DNA of 64,000 nucleotides from BP-464 sp045805505 (GTDB lineage Bacteria; Actinomycetota; Thermoleophilia; Solirubrobacterales; Solirubrobacteraceae), in assembly GCA_045805505.1 (NCBI GenBank), contig JBJMLA010000075.1:52103-116102 (forward strand), read 5' to 3'. Within the stretch, counting starts at the first letter, position 1, and every line of letters begins with the position of its first letter. Position numbers and translations under genes: made by a program. This document shows positions 24,505-33,215 of the stretch, piece after piece. The notes below the pieces were generated by a model, which searched no databases, was not told where the DNA came from, and worked only from the letters and a program-made list of their open reading frames with translations.

Positions 24505-25442
24505 AGCTCGGCTACTTCCTCTCCGCAGAAGAGTACGACCCAAAGGCCCTCGTGGCCCAGGCCAAGCAGGCGGAGGAGGCGGGATTTCACGCCCTGTGGA
24601 TCTCCGATCACTACCACCCGTGGAACGACGAGCAGGGCCACAGCCCGTTCGTCTGGTCGGTCATCGGCGCGCTCAGCGAGGCGACGGATCTCCCGGTCAC
24701 GACCGGCGTGACGTGCCCGACCTTCCGCGTGCACCCGGCGATCATCGCCCAGGCCGCGGCGACGAGCGGCGTGCTGCTCGGCGGCCGCTTCATGCTCGGC
24801 GTGGGCAGCGGCGAGGCGCTCAACGAGCACATCCTGGGCGACGCGTGGCCGAACATCGAGACGCGGCTGGAGATGCTCGAGGAGGCCGTCGAGGTCATCC
24901 GCACGCTCTGGGAGGGCGGCTTCCAGGACCACCGAGGCATCCATTACGAGGTCCAGAACGCACGCATCTACGACATGCCCGACACACCGCCCCCGATCTA
25001 CGTCTCCGGCTTCGGCCCGAAGGCCACGCGCCTGGCCGCCCGCATCGGCGACGGCTACTGCACGGCCTCCCCGGACAAGGAGCTCATCGACCTGTACCGC
25101 TCCGAGGGCGGGAAGGGCCCGGTGCAGGCCGGCACCAAGGTCTGCTTCGGCCCCGACAAGGACGCGGCGCGCGAGACCGTCCATCGCCTGTGGCCCAACG
25201 AGGCCCTGCCGGGCGAGCTCGCCCAGGTGCTGCCCACGCCGCCGCACTTCGAGCAGGCCTGTGAGCTCGTCACCCCCGAGATGCTGCAGACGCCCACCGG
25301 CCCCGACCTCGACGAGCATGCCGAGTCCCTGCAGGCCTACGCCGATGCCGGCGTCGACGAGCTCTTCGTCCAGCAGATCGGCCCCGACCACGATCAGTTC
25401 TTCGCCGAGTGGGCGCCGGCGATGCTCGCGCGTTTCGGGTGA
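24501..25442 (+). CDS. F420-dependent LLM oxidoreductase, glucose-6-phosphate dehydrogenase-like family
   Basis: 313 residues; a luciferase-like TIM barrel close to the TIGR03557 (F420 G6P family) type: KLGYFLSAEEYDP, LWISDHYHPWNDEQG, TTGVTCPTFRVHP and YVSGFGPKA. Mycobacterial Fgd enzymes of this family reduce F420 with glucose 6-phosphate, but most members have other substrates. ATG 24501 overlaps the efeB stop, and the stop overlaps the GTG of the following hydrolase. Probably supplies or uses F420H2; the link to iron uptake is only positional. Confidence 0.82.
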   Translation: MKLGYFLSAEEYDPKALVAQAKQAEEAGFHALWISDHYHPWNDEQGHSPFVWSVIGALSEATDLPVTTGVTCPTFRVHPAIIAQAAATSGVLLGGRFMLGVGSGEALNEHILGDAWPNIETRLEMLEEAVEVIRTLWEGGFQDHRGIHYEVQNARIYDMPDTPPPIYVSGFGPKATRLAARIGDGYCTASPDKELIDLYRSEGGKGPVQAGTKVCFGPDKDAARETVHRLWPNEALPGELAQVLPTPPHFEQACELVTPEMLQTPTGPDLDEHAESLQAYADAGVDELFVQQIGPDHDQFFAEWAPAMLARFG

Positions 25443-26233
25443 TCGACTTCGAGCGCACGGGCGCCCGCGACGGCGAGCCGCTCGTGCTGCTGCACGGCAT
25501 CGGCGGCGAGCGCTGCGTGTGGGAGGCCGTGCTCGAACCCCTCGGCGAGCGGTTCGACGTCTACGCGATCGACCTGCCGGGCTTCGGCCGGTCGCCCGCC
25601 CTTCCCGCGGACGTGACGCCCACGCCGCAGGCGCTCGCGCTCGAGGTCGGGCGCTTCCTCGACGCCCAGGGCCTCGACCGCGCCCACCTCGCCGGCAACT
25701 CGCTGGGCGGGTGGATCGCGCTGGAGCTCGGCAAGCTCGGGCGTGCCCGTTCTGTCACCGGCCTGTGCCCCGCCGGGCTGTGGGGGCGCCCGCTCCTGCC
25801 CGCCGGCTCGATGGTCCGCGGCCGCGCGCACCGCGTGGTCCGCCGGCTGCGTCCCGTCGTGCCGGTGGCGCTGCTCAGCCGCCGCGCCCGGCGCCTGGCG
25901 CTCTCGCCGTTCGTCGCCGATCCCGACAAGGTCCCCTACCGCGCGGCCTGGCGGATGATCAGCTCCTACGGCCGGTCGACCGCCTACGACGCGACGAGCA
26001 ACGCGATGCGCCAGAGCTTCTTCGAGGACCCCTCGGCGATCGACGTGCCGGTGACGCTGGCCTTCGGCGAGGCCGACCGGCTGATCCGCCCCGCGCGCAT
26101 CGACCAAGCCGGCGCGCGCACCGTGCTGCTGCCGGGCTGCGGCCACATCCCGATGTGGGACGACCCCGGGCTGGTGGTCGAGGTGATCGAGCAGACGGCG
26201 AGCGCCGCGCACGCCGCCCGCAGCGCGGCCTAG
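25439..26233 (+). CDS. Alpha/beta-fold hydrolase
   Basis: 264 residues from GTG 25439 (GTGA overlap with the preceding gene). The fold is clear from the oxyanion motif LLHGIGGERCVW, nucleophile elbow GNSLGG, acid in FGEADRL and catalytic His in GCGHIPMWDDP. Substrate unknown; this group includes esterases, C-C hydrolases and haloperoxidase-like proteins. It ends in a CTAG shared with the convergent trypsin-like gene. Confidence 0.85.
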   Translation: MIDFERTGARDGEPLVLLHGIGGERCVWEAVLEPLGERFDVYAIDLPGFGRSPALPADVTPTPQALALEVGRFLDAQGLDRAHLAGNSLGGWIALELGKLGRARSVTGLCPAGLWGRPLLPAGSMVRGRAHRVVRRLRPVVPVALLSRRARRLALSPFVADPDKVPYRAAWRMISSYGRSTAYDATSNAMRQSFFEDPSAIDVPVTLAFGEADRLIRPARIDQAGARTVLLPGCGHIPMWDDPGLVVEVIEQTASAAHAARSAA

Positions 26234-27372
26234 CCCGAGTAGATCTGCACGCGCTGGACGTCGCCGGCGCCGTCGAGGTCGTCCTGCTTCTCGTTGACCG
26301 GGAACGCGTAGAGCGTCAGGTTGCCGTAGGGCAGTGGCGCGTGGGCGCGCCAGCGCGTCGGCGAGATCTGCTTGGCGAAGACGGCGTCGTCGATCGCCTT
26401 CTTGCCCTTGCTCTTGCGCCGGACCCAGTTGAAGACGATGCCGCCCGCCGGCGCGCGGCCGGTCGTGCGCAGCGTCACGTCGCAGTAGATCGCGCCGCAG
26501 GTGATGCCGCCGATCTTGACCGCCGGCGTGTCGACCACCGGGGGCGGCGGCGGGACGACGACATCGCCGTTGAGGATCGCGGTCTGCTGATCGATCCACT
26601 TCGCGAACCAGCTGACGCGGCTGTAGACCCCGGGGATGTCCTTGCGGCCGCAGCCGTTGCCGAAGCTCACAAGCCCGACGAGCCGGGTCGCGGCGCCCTC
26701 GCCGGAGAAGACCGGCCCGCCGCTGTCGCCCTGGCAGGAGTCCTCGCCCGCGCGCTTGGAGCCGATGCACAGCTGCGAGGCGTCGTCGATCTCGCCGTAG
26801 ACGCGGTCGCAGTAGCCGTGCGAGCGCATCGTCAGGCGGACGAAGAGCAGCTCGTCGTTGATGCTCCCGCCCTCGGAGGTGGCGCCCCAGCCCGCGGTGA
26901 TCACGCGGGTACCCGGTGCGGTCAGCCCGTCGTCGGCCGGGTGGGCGATGGCCAGCGGCGGGACGCTCGTCGGGCGCGAGAGCTGCAGCAGCGCGGCGTC
27001 GCCGCTCGTCTGCTGCGGGTCGTAGTCGGGGTACTGGACGATCTTCTTGACCCGGATCCGCTCACCCGCGTCGTCCTGGGAGAGCACGGTGCGGCCGAGA
27101 ACCACGTCCATCTCCGCTGCGCGGGTCCCGTAGACGCAGTGGGCGGCGGTCAGCACGACGCGCGGCGCGATCACCGTGCCGCCGCAATAGGCGCCGTCGA
27201 CCGCGCGCTCGGCCCCCGAGTCCATCAGCGAGGCCATCCACGGGAACTGCCCGGGAGCAGCCACCGCGCCACCGAGGATCTTGACGTCGCGGCCGCCCTT
27301 GGACGTCACCGCTCCGGACGTGGCGGGCAGCAGAAGCAGGCCGGCGAGACCGGCCAGGAGGGCGCGGGACAT
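26230..27372 (-). CDS. Secreted trypsin-like serine protease (S1)
   Basis: 380 residues: signal peptide 1-21, a short propeptide, then ILGGAVAAPGQFPW, the typical activation-site N-terminus of a chymotrypsin-fold enzyme. Catalytic triad: H78 (TAAHC), D125 (SGDAALLQL), S217 (GDSGGP). D211, six residues before the serine, predicts cleavage after Arg/Lys. A proline linker (VVVPPPPPVVD) joins a C-terminal domain of about 100 residues with a CGAIYCDV motif, possibly substrate or wall binding. It ends in CTAG shared with the hydrolase. Confidence 0.9.
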   Translation of the reverse strand: MSRALLAGLAGLLLLPATSGAVTSKGGRDVKILGGAVAAPGQFPWMASLMDSGAERAVDGAYCGGTVIAPRVVLTAAHCVYGTRAAEMDVVLGRTVLSQDDAGERIRVKKIVQYPDYDPQQTSGDAALLQLSRPTSVPPLAIAHPADDGLTAPGTRVITAGWGATSEGGSINDELLFVRLTMRSHGYCDRVYGEIDDASQLCIGSKRAGEDSCQGDSGGPVFSGEGAATRLVGLVSFGNGCGRKDIPGVYSRVSWFAKWIDQQTAILNGDVVVPPPPPVVDTPAVKIGGITCGAIYCDVTLRTTGRAPAGGIVFNWVRRKSKGKKAIDDAVFAKQISPTRWRAHAPLPYGNLTLYAFPVNEKQDDLDGAGDVQRVQIYSG

Positions 27373-27400
27373 GCGCGAATTGTCCTGGACGGGTCAAGGG

Positions 27401-27406
27401 TAATCT
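27401..27406 (+). promoter_or_regulatory. Candidate -10 element before the 27413 gene
   Basis: TAATCT ends 6 nt before GTG 27413, the same geometry as other proposed leaderless starts here. Confidence 0.45.
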
Positions 27407-27412
27407 CGAGGA

Positions 27413-27733
27413 GTGCACGAGTTCCTCTACGCGATCGAGCCGCTGCCGCCCGGCCGGCTGCCGTTTCATCGCTGGCGCTGGGAGCTCTGGCAGGGCGCCT
27501 GGATGCTCGCCGCGGGCTGGTGCACCGAGCCCGCGCTGACGGAGCGCGCGCTGCTGCGCGCCGCGTCGCGGCGTGTGCACGAGCTGCGCGGCGTCCGCGC
27601 CCTGCGGCCCGAGCGGGCCCGGGCGCTCGACGGCGCCCCCGGCCACGGCCGCAGCACGCGCGTCGACACCGGCGCGGGCGTGTGCCTGCTCGTTCCGCGC
27701 GAGGCGGCCGAGACGGCGACTAGGGCCGCCTGA
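27413..27733 (+). CDS. Hypothetical protein, 106 residues
   Basis: Starts at GTG 27413 after TAATCT. The N-terminal half is aromatic-rich (HEFLYAIEPLPPGRLPFHRW, then WELWQGAWMLAAGW); the rest is Arg/Ala-rich. No known family is recognised. It lies divergent from the protease and overlaps the 3' end of the AftA-like gene by 14 bp. Support is mainly position, promoter and a non-random N-terminal half; it may be lineage-specific. Confidence 0.45.
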   Translation: MHEFLYAIEPLPPGRLPFHRWRWELWQGAWMLAAGWCTEPALTERALLRAASRRVHELRGVRALRPERARALDGAPGHGRSTRVDTGAGVCLLVPREAAETATRAA

Positions 27734-29570
27734 CGTAGACCACCTCGTCCTGCCAGATCCCGCGCTGCCAGACCGCGGGATCGAAGCTGCCCGGCGTGAA
27801 GCGGATGACGACCTCCTGCGGGTCGGGGAAGGCGTCGACCTGGGTGTCGATCTGATCGACACCGCCGACCCGGCGGGCGACGACCGCGTCGATCGCGCCG
27901 AACGGCGTGTCGGTCAGCGCGGAGGTCACGCACGCCGCGGTCGGGCACGACGCCGCCGTTTCGATGGCGCGCACCCGCGCGGCGAGCCGCGCACGCGGAT
28001 GGGCGTAGCGGGCGCGCAGGGCGAGGAACCCGTTGAAGGGGCGGATGACCAGCAGCGCGCTCCGCTCGCCCGCCAGCACGGTGAGCTCATCGGCCGGCCG
28101 GCCGGTGACGCCGGTGATGAACTCGCCCATCTCCCGCGGGGTCTCCAGGTCGAACGGCAGGTGCGCGCCGGCGGTCAGCGGCCCCGTCGCCAGGTCCGCC
28201 CCCTGCCGCGCGCCGAGCACGAACGTGGCACCGGCGGCGACGATCGCCAGCACGATGCTCACCGCGCGCAGTCCCGCCGGCGGCAGCGCGCGGCCCAGCG
28301 AGCCGGGCGCCGTCATCCCCTCCAGCGCGACCGGGACCGCCGCGCCCAGCGTCGCCCACAGCAGCGTCACGGCCCGATGGGGCTGCAGCTGGTTCTCCGA
28401 CAGCAGCAGCGTGGTCACCGAGAGCAGCTGCCACGCGATGGCCGCGCCGATGAGCCCGGCCACCGCGCGGCCGGCGGTCCAGCGACCCCCGAGCACCAGC
28501 GCGGCGACGACGGCGACCGCCAGCACGATCAGCTCGGCCGGGCCGTTGAACGCAACCTGGACCTGCAGGAAGTCGGGCGCCAGGTAATGGCCCTGGGAGG
28601 CCGCGCCGCCCACCACCGACAACACGAGCGGCAGCCAGAACACCGCGGTCAGCGCCGCGAGCGCCGCAAGCAGCCGCGCCGTGCGCGCAAGCGCGACCCG
28701 CCGCCCCTGCGCCGGGAACAGCGCCAGCCCCACCAGCGCGAGCGCCAGGATGACGAACAGCAGGTAGTAGCAGAGCGCGAGCAGCGCGCCAACGCCCGCG
28801 AGCAGCGCCCAGCCCCGGCGGCTCGCACCACCGCGCACGGCCGACGCGGTCGCCGCCAGCCAGCCCGCCCCCGTGACCGCCACGAAGCACGAGTACGGCG
28901 AGTACCAGCCCTGGGTCGCGTGGCCGGAGAACCCGATCGCGTCCTGCTGGCGGGTCAGCACGAGCGACGCACCGACCGCGGCGGCCAGCGCGCCGGCCGG
29001 CGTCAGGACACGGCGCCACAGCACGTAGGCCAGCGCGAGGGCGACGCCGGTCGTCCCGATGGTGAACGGCTTGACGATGCGCCAGGGCTCCACGTCCAGC
29101 AGGTGTGCGGTGCGGCCGGCCAGCCAGAACCACGCCGGCGGATAGAAGGCGTCGAGCGATCCGAACGTGTAGTCGTGCAGGCTCCACGTCGACGCAAAGC
29201 GGGTCACGTACTCGGCGCGGAACGTCATGTCCCCGCGCAAGACGCCGAACGGCGGCTGCGGCGTGCCGTGCAGCCCGACCCACAGCGGCGCTGTGACGAA
29301 CCCCGCGGCGGCCCCGGCCAGCACGGCGATCACCCAGCGGGCGCGAGCCGGGGACAGCCGCTGCTGCGCGCGGTAGCCGCCCAGCACCAGCGCAACCATC
29401 ACCGCGGCCCACAGCCAGCCGACGCCCGGCGCCGCGGGATCGCTGTACCAATAGCCCGTCCCCCAGACGAAGAGCGAGATCAGCACCAGGGCTGCGGCGG
29501 CGGCCAGGGCGCCTGCGAGAAGCTCGAGCGGCGTGGGGGATCGCGGAGCGGGAACCACACCCTGCATCAT
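27720..29570 (-). CDS. aftA: AftA-like galactan 5-O-arabinofuranosyltransferase (GT85-type membrane protein)
   Basis: 616 residues from ATG 29570, with about 12 hydrophobic segments and a soluble C-terminal region. The extracytoplasmic loop after the first helices has FRAEYVTRF and then FYPPAWFWLAGR, closely matching mycobacterial AftA (FRTEYLTR, FYPPGWFWIGGR). A HYLAPD element and a C-terminal YAHPRARL region also correspond. AftA adds the first arabinofuranose from decaprenyl-phosphoarabinose to cell-wall galactan. The match is from memory of the family, so the acceptor may differ. The start codon shares CATG with the divergent VOC gene. GTG 29627 is an alternative start. Confidence 0.72.
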   Translation of the reverse strand: MMQGVVPAPRSPTPLELLAGALAAAAALVLISLFVWGTGYWYSDPAAPGVGWLWAAVMVALVLGGYRAQQRLSPARARWVIAVLAGAAAGFVTAPLWVGLHGTPQPPFGVLRGDMTFRAEYVTRFASTWSLHDYTFGSLDAFYPPAWFWLAGRTAHLLDVEPWRIVKPFTIGTTGVALALAYVLWRRVLTPAGALAAAVGASLVLTRQQDAIGFSGHATQGWYSPYSCFVAVTGAGWLAATASAVRGGASRRGWALLAGVGALLALCYYLLFVILALALVGLALFPAQGRRVALARTARLLAALAALTAVFWLPLVLSVVGGAASQGHYLAPDFLQVQVAFNGPAELIVLAVAVVAALVLGGRWTAGRAVAGLIGAAIAWQLLSVTTLLLSENQLQPHRAVTLLWATLGAAVPVALEGMTAPGSLGRALPPAGLRAVSIVLAIVAAGATFVLGARQGADLATGPLTAGAHLPFDLETPREMGEFITGVTGRPADELTVLAGERSALLVIRPFNGFLALRARYAHPRARLAARVRAIETAASCPTAACVTSALTDTPFGAIDAVVARRVGGVDQIDTQVDAFPDPQEVVIRFTPGSFDPAVWQRGIWQDEVVYVRRP

Positions 29571-30426
29571 GTCTGTCGTGACCCTTCCCCCCGACCTCCG
29601 CCTGGGCGCGGTGCACCTCACGGTCACCGAGCTCGACCGCTCCGTCGCGTGGTACCAGCGCTCGCTGGGCCTGCGCGTCCATCGCCACGACGCGGCGGAA
29701 GCCGAGCTCGGCGACGGAGCCGAGACGACGCTCGTGCTCGTCGAGGACCCACAGGCGGCGCCGGCCGGCCGCCACGCCGGGCTCTACCACTACGCGCTGC
29801 TGTTCCCGACCCGCGAGGAGCTGGCCCGCGCCGCCGTGCGCATCTCGGCCACCGAGACGCCGATCCAGGGCGCCTCCGACCACGGGACGCACGAGGCGAT
29901 CTACCTGCCCGACCCCGACGGCAACGGGATCGAGCTGGCGGCCGACCGCCCGCGCGAGCAGTGGCCGACGCCCGAGGAGGAGTTCTCCGGCGGCGGGCCG
30001 CGACCGCTCGACGTCGCGTCGCTGCTGTCGAGCATCGACGGCGAGACGCCGACCGACCGCGTCGGCCCGGGGCTGCGGATGGGCCACGTGCACCTGCACG
30101 TCGGCGACGTCGATCAGGGCCTGGCCTTCTACCGCGACCTGATCGGCTTCGAGGTCTGGTTCGTCATGCCGACCGCCGCGTTCGTGGCGGCCGGCGGATA
30201 CCACCACCACCTGGGCTTCAACGTCTGGCAGGGCCGCGGCGTCGGGCCCGCGCCGGACCGCACGGTCGGGTTGCGCCACTGGACCGTCCAGCTGCCGTTG
30301 GCCGACGACGTCGAGCGGGTCCGCGGCCGGCTCGAGGCGGGCGGGGTCGCCGTCCTCGCCGACGACACGGGCTTTCACGTCCGGGATCCGTGGGACATCG
30401 CCGTGCGCTTCGAGGTGGCGGCATGA
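29569..30426 (+). CDS. VOC-family extradiol dioxygenase-like protein, two glyoxalase modules
   Basis: 285 residues with two vicinal-oxygen-chelate modules (about 10-125 and about 165-280), as in CatE-type catechol 2,3-dioxygenases. Metal-site features include AVHLTV, YHYALLF and IELAADRP in module 1, and HVHLHVGD, HHHLGFNVW and VRFEV in module 2. It probably cleaves an aromatic or similar substrate using a non-heme metal. ATG 29569 is chosen as the first start giving the family N-terminus. The stop overlaps the next VOC gene (ATGA), making a two-gene unit. Confidence 0.8.
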   Translation: MSVVTLPPDLRLGAVHLTVTELDRSVAWYQRSLGLRVHRHDAAEAELGDGAETTLVLVEDPQAAPAGRHAGLYHYALLFPTREELARAAVRISATETPIQGASDHGTHEAIYLPDPDGNGIELAADRPREQWPTPEEEFSGGGPRPLDVASLLSSIDGETPTDRVGPGLRMGHVHLHVGDVDQGLAFYRDLIGFEVWFVMPTAAFVAAGGYHHHLGFNVWQGRGVGPAPDRTVGLRHWTVQLPLADDVERVRGRLEAGGVAVLADDTGFHVRDPWDIAVRFEVAA

Positions 30427-30974
30427 GCCAAGGTCCCGTCGTCCCACGGGTGAAGGCCGAGCGCCCGATCGACCCGGGCACCTGGGTCGGCCACGTCCAC
30501 CTGCGCACCGCCGACATCGATCGCGTGCGCGACTTCTACGTCGGCATCCTCGGCTTCGACGTCATCCAGGAGGAGCGCGACGTGCCGGGCTGGGGCACGA
30601 CCGGAGACGTGCTGTTCCTGTCGGCGGGCGGCTTCCACCACCACCTCGGGTTCAACACGTGGAAATCCGCCGGCGGCGGTCCGACGCCCGACGGCGTGGC
30701 CGGGCTGCACCACGTCGCGCTGCACTTCCCGACGCGCGCCGCGCTGGGCGCGGTCGTCGGCCGGCTGCGCGAGGCGCAGTGGCCGCTGCGCTCCGCGGTC
30801 GACCACGGCACCCACCAGGCCGTCTATCTCGCCGACCCTGACGGCAACGACCTCGAGCTCGCCTGGGACCGGCCGTTCGACGAGTGGCCGCTCGACGGCG
30901 ACGGGCATGTGACCATGGCCATGGGCGACCCGCTCGACCTCGAGGGATTGATCGCGGAGGGCGCCCACGGTTAG
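30423..30974 (+). CDS. VOC-family (glyoxalase/extradiol dioxygenase-like) protein
   Basis: 183 residues; homologous to its upstream neighbour. Metal-ligand segments GHVHLRTAD, HHHLGFNTWKS and DGNDLELAWDRP, as well as LHHVALHFPT, are clear. It overlaps the first VOC gene by 4 bp. The pair may act on successive or related aromatic intermediates. The TAG stop forms part of a TAGTGT hexamer before the next gene. Confidence 0.8.
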   Translation: MSQGPVVPRVKAERPIDPGTWVGHVHLRTADIDRVRDFYVGILGFDVIQEERDVPGWGTTGDVLFLSAGGFHHHLGFNTWKSAGGGPTPDGVAGLHHVALHFPTRAALGAVVGRLREAQWPLRSAVDHGTHQAVYLADPDGNDLELAWDRPFDEWPLDGDGHVTMAMGDPLDLEGLIAEGAHG

Positions 30975-30977
30975 TGT
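30972..30977 (+). promoter_or_regulatory. Candidate -10 element formed from the VOC stop codon
   Basis: TAGTGT begins with the TAG stop of the VOC gene and ends 6 nt before ATG 30984. Confidence 0.5.
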
Positions 30978-30983
30978 CGCGCC

Positions 30984-31496
30984 ATGCGACACGCAACCCT
31001 GCTCCTGCTCGTGGCCGGGCTGGTCGTGCCGGCCGCTGCGGCCGGCGGCGACCAGGTCACCCTGTACCCCGCGCTCGCCGCGGCACCGCTGCTCGACGAC
31101 GTGCGCGCGGAGTCGGGACTCAAGGTCCTGCTGCCCGAGATCATGCACGCCGACGACTACACCGACGGCCCGCGCCACTTCCGGCTGCGCGCGACGACCA
31201 GCGCGAGCTCCTACGACCTCTGGCTGGTCAACCTGGCGTGTCCGAAATCGGCGCCGTGCCGCCGGATCATCGCGTTCAGCGCCACCCGCACCGACGACGC
31301 CGCGACCGGCGACATCGCGCTCGACCGCGGGCGCACCGGCTCCTTCACGCTCGGCAGCTGCACGGGCGGCGGCTGCACCCCGGCATCCATCAGCTGGATC
31401 GAGCGCGGCGCCCGCTACACGCTCTACGCCAACCGCGGCGCGAAGAAGCTGGCGAGCTACGCCAACCAGGCGATCCGCAACGGCCCGCGCCGCTAG
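30984..31496 (+). CDS. Secreted protein of unknown function
   Basis: 170 residues; signal peptide about 1-20 (LVVPAAAAGG). The mature part is beta-rich, with HFRLRATTSASSYDLWLVNL and two Cys pairs (CPKSAPC, CTGGGC) that could form disulfides. No family is recognised. ATG 30984 lies 6 nt after TAGTGT. It stops just before the end of the convergent LVIVD gene. Confidence 0.6.
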   Translation: MRHATLLLLVAGLVVPAAAAGGDQVTLYPALAAAPLLDDVRAESGLKVLLPEIMHADDYTDGPRHFRLRATTSASSYDLWLVNLACPKSAPCRRIIAFSATRTDDAATGDIALDRGRTGSFTLGSCTGGGCTPASISWIERGARYTLYANRGAKKLASYANQAIRNGPRR

Positions 31497-31504
31497 CTAC
31501 GGCG

Positions 31505-32950
31505 TCAGACCGAGGCGGCGAGGAAGCACAGCCCCGACAGCGACACCCCGCGGCTGCTGCGGCCGAGCAGCGCGCGGGCCTGGACGGGCGTCAGCCAGCG
31601 CCCGGCCGACACCGCGGTCCCCGGCCGGGGGTCGTAGCGGTAGACGTCGAAGCCGCGGCGCTTGTCGTTGCCGAAGAGGTAGAAGCCGCCGCGGCTGGCC
31701 CGCACGGCCTTGGCGGCCCACGTGTCGGAGTCGGTGAAGCGGTACCAGCCGAGCTGCCTGATCCCCACGCCGGTGCGGCCCACCGCCACGCCGGACAGGC
31801 CCGAGAGGTCGAGCACGCGGACGCCGGCGTTGTACCAGCCCATGGTCATGATCTTGGCCTGCCGGTCGATCTGGAAGACGTGCGCGGTGCAGCGCGCGAC
31901 GTAGGCGTCGGCGGCGACCGTCCCCGGCGCGAGGCCGACCTGGTCGATCTGGAAGACGCCGACCGGCAGCGCGACCGCCTCGTCGGTGATGTCGTAGACG
32001 TGGACGGCGCCGCTCGGGCATTCGCCCGTCCCCTCGGCGCCCGCGAACTCGTCCTCGGCGATCAGGAAGCTGCGCTCGCCCAGGAGCGGATCGTCGACGG
32101 TCAGCTCCTCCATCTGATGCCAGACGTTGAGCGTCGGGTCGACGATCGTGGAGACCCGCTCGGGATGGGCGGGATCGGATGTGTCGAGGATCTCGCCGTG
32201 CGAGAGCGCCGCGACATAGGCCCGGCTGCCGTCGGGCGAGAACGTGATGTCGTGCGCGTCGGTCCCCAGCCCGGGGACGGTCTGCAGCGCGAACTCGCCG
32301 ACGACCTTCGGGTGCTCGAGGTCGCCGATGTCGACGATCTCGATCGACGGCGTGAGGTCGGTGATGAGGTCCGCGTTGGAGTTGTAGATGTAGCGACCCG
32401 ACGGGTGCACGGTCGTGTTGTGCGACCCCAGCCCCATGCCCAGCGCGTTGGTCCCCGCATCGATCGCCAGGAACGTGACGAGGTGCGGCGCGAGCGGATC
32501 GGTCACGTCGACGATGTAGGTGCCGCCGTACTGGGCGGACGGGTCGAAGCCCAGCGCCTTGGCCTCGTCGACGCAGTCGGAGGCGAACTGGTCGTAGCCG
32601 TCGTCCTGCGCGTAGGCGACCAGCACCCGGCCGTCGCGGCGGAAGACCTGGACGTCGCCCTGGCCGACGCCGCAGTCGTAGCTGGCGACCTTCGTCGCGT
32701 GCTCGGGGTCGGTGACGTCGATGATGTCGAGACCGTCGTAGTAGGAGCCGGCGAACGCGTAGGTGCGCCCGTCGATGGCGGCGAGCTCGAAGTCGGTGGC
32801 CTGCTGCGTCTGCGCCGGGTTGGCCTGCTCGGTGTGCGGGATGTTCTGCAGGTGCCGGATCGCCTCGCCGACGCCGGTCTTCTCCACGGCGAACGACGGT
32901 GCGGGCAGGACGAGCAGGACCGCGGCGGCGGCGAGCGCGAGACGGTGCAT
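31505..32950 (-). CDS. Secreted LVIVD-repeat beta-propeller protein
   Basis: 481 residues: signal peptide 1-21 (ends PSFA), followed by repeated strands of the LVIVD type (LDIIDVTDPEHATKV, TYIVDVTDPLAPHLV, IEIVDIGDLEHPKVV, EILDTSDPAHPERV), typical of a surface beta propeller. An HNTTVHPSGRYIY blade and a CTAHVFQID segment also recur in the family. Function unknown; it probably binds or processes something at the cell surface. ATG 32950 gives the signal peptide. It is divergent from the riboswitch-controlled STAS gene. Confidence 0.8.
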   Translation of the reverse strand: MHRLALAAAAVLLVLPAPSFAVEKTGVGEAIRHLQNIPHTEQANPAQTQQATDFELAAIDGRTYAFAGSYYDGLDIIDVTDPEHATKVASYDCGVGQGDVQVFRRDGRVLVAYAQDDGYDQFASDCVDEAKALGFDPSAQYGGTYIVDVTDPLAPHLVTFLAIDAGTNALGMGLGSHNTTVHPSGRYIYNSNADLITDLTPSIEIVDIGDLEHPKVVGEFALQTVPGLGTDAHDITFSPDGSRAYVAALSHGEILDTSDPAHPERVSTIVDPTLNVWHQMEELTVDDPLLGERSFLIAEDEFAGAEGTGECPSGAVHVYDITDEAVALPVGVFQIDQVGLAPGTVAADAYVARCTAHVFQIDRQAKIMTMGWYNAGVRVLDLSGLSGVAVGRTGVGIRQLGWYRFTDSDTWAAKAVRASRGGFYLFGNDKRRGFDVYRYDPRPGTAVSAGRWLTPVQARALLGRSSRGVSLSGLCFLAASV

Positions 32951-33100
32951 GCCAGCGCCAACGCACCGGAAACACGATTCTTGCGGTCAGCGGAGCGGGC
33001 GACTCGGCCATCCGTCCAGAACGGCTCCTCATGCGGCGCTCACACCATTCGGCTCCCTTGCTCATCCACGGCTGCCGCACCCTCCCGGCCATCCCCTGAC

Positions 33101-33188
33101 ACGGGAGCGAAACGGCAAACCCGCCGCGAGGCGGGGACGCAAAGCCAGAGGTCTGCCAGGGAGGTAGACAGCTCGGCCGCCGACTCCC
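33101..33188 (+). promoter_or_regulatory. c-di-GMP-I (GEMM) riboswitch aptamer
   Basis: The GEMM-I core is present: GGCAAAC (33114-33120), a CCCGCC/GGCGGG stem with a GCGA tetraloop (33120-33135), the hallmark GGACGCAAAGCC (33135-33146), then a second stem GTCTGCC/GGTAGAC (33151-33169) and GGCCGCCG. A closing helix can form between GGGAG (33103-33107) and CTCCC (33184-33188). It senses cyclic di-GMP and stands directly before a STAS gene. Its 3' bases overlap the expression-platform hairpin. Confidence 0.85.
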
Positions 33189-33209
33189 TTCGAACCTTTC
33201 GAAGGAGTC
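33182..33209 (+). promoter_or_regulatory. Riboswitch expression platform: hairpin masking the ribosome-binding site
   Basis: GACTCC-C-TTCGAA pairs with TTCGAAGGAGTC across a CCT loop, about 12 bp with one bulged C. The 3' arm holds AAGGAG (33202-33207), 8 nt before ATG 33216, so the fold hides the ribosome site. The 5' arm shares CTCCC with the aptamer closing helix, so the two folds compete. Ligand binding would free the site (predicted ON switch). Confidence 0.65.
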
Positions 33210-33215
33210 CCCCAC

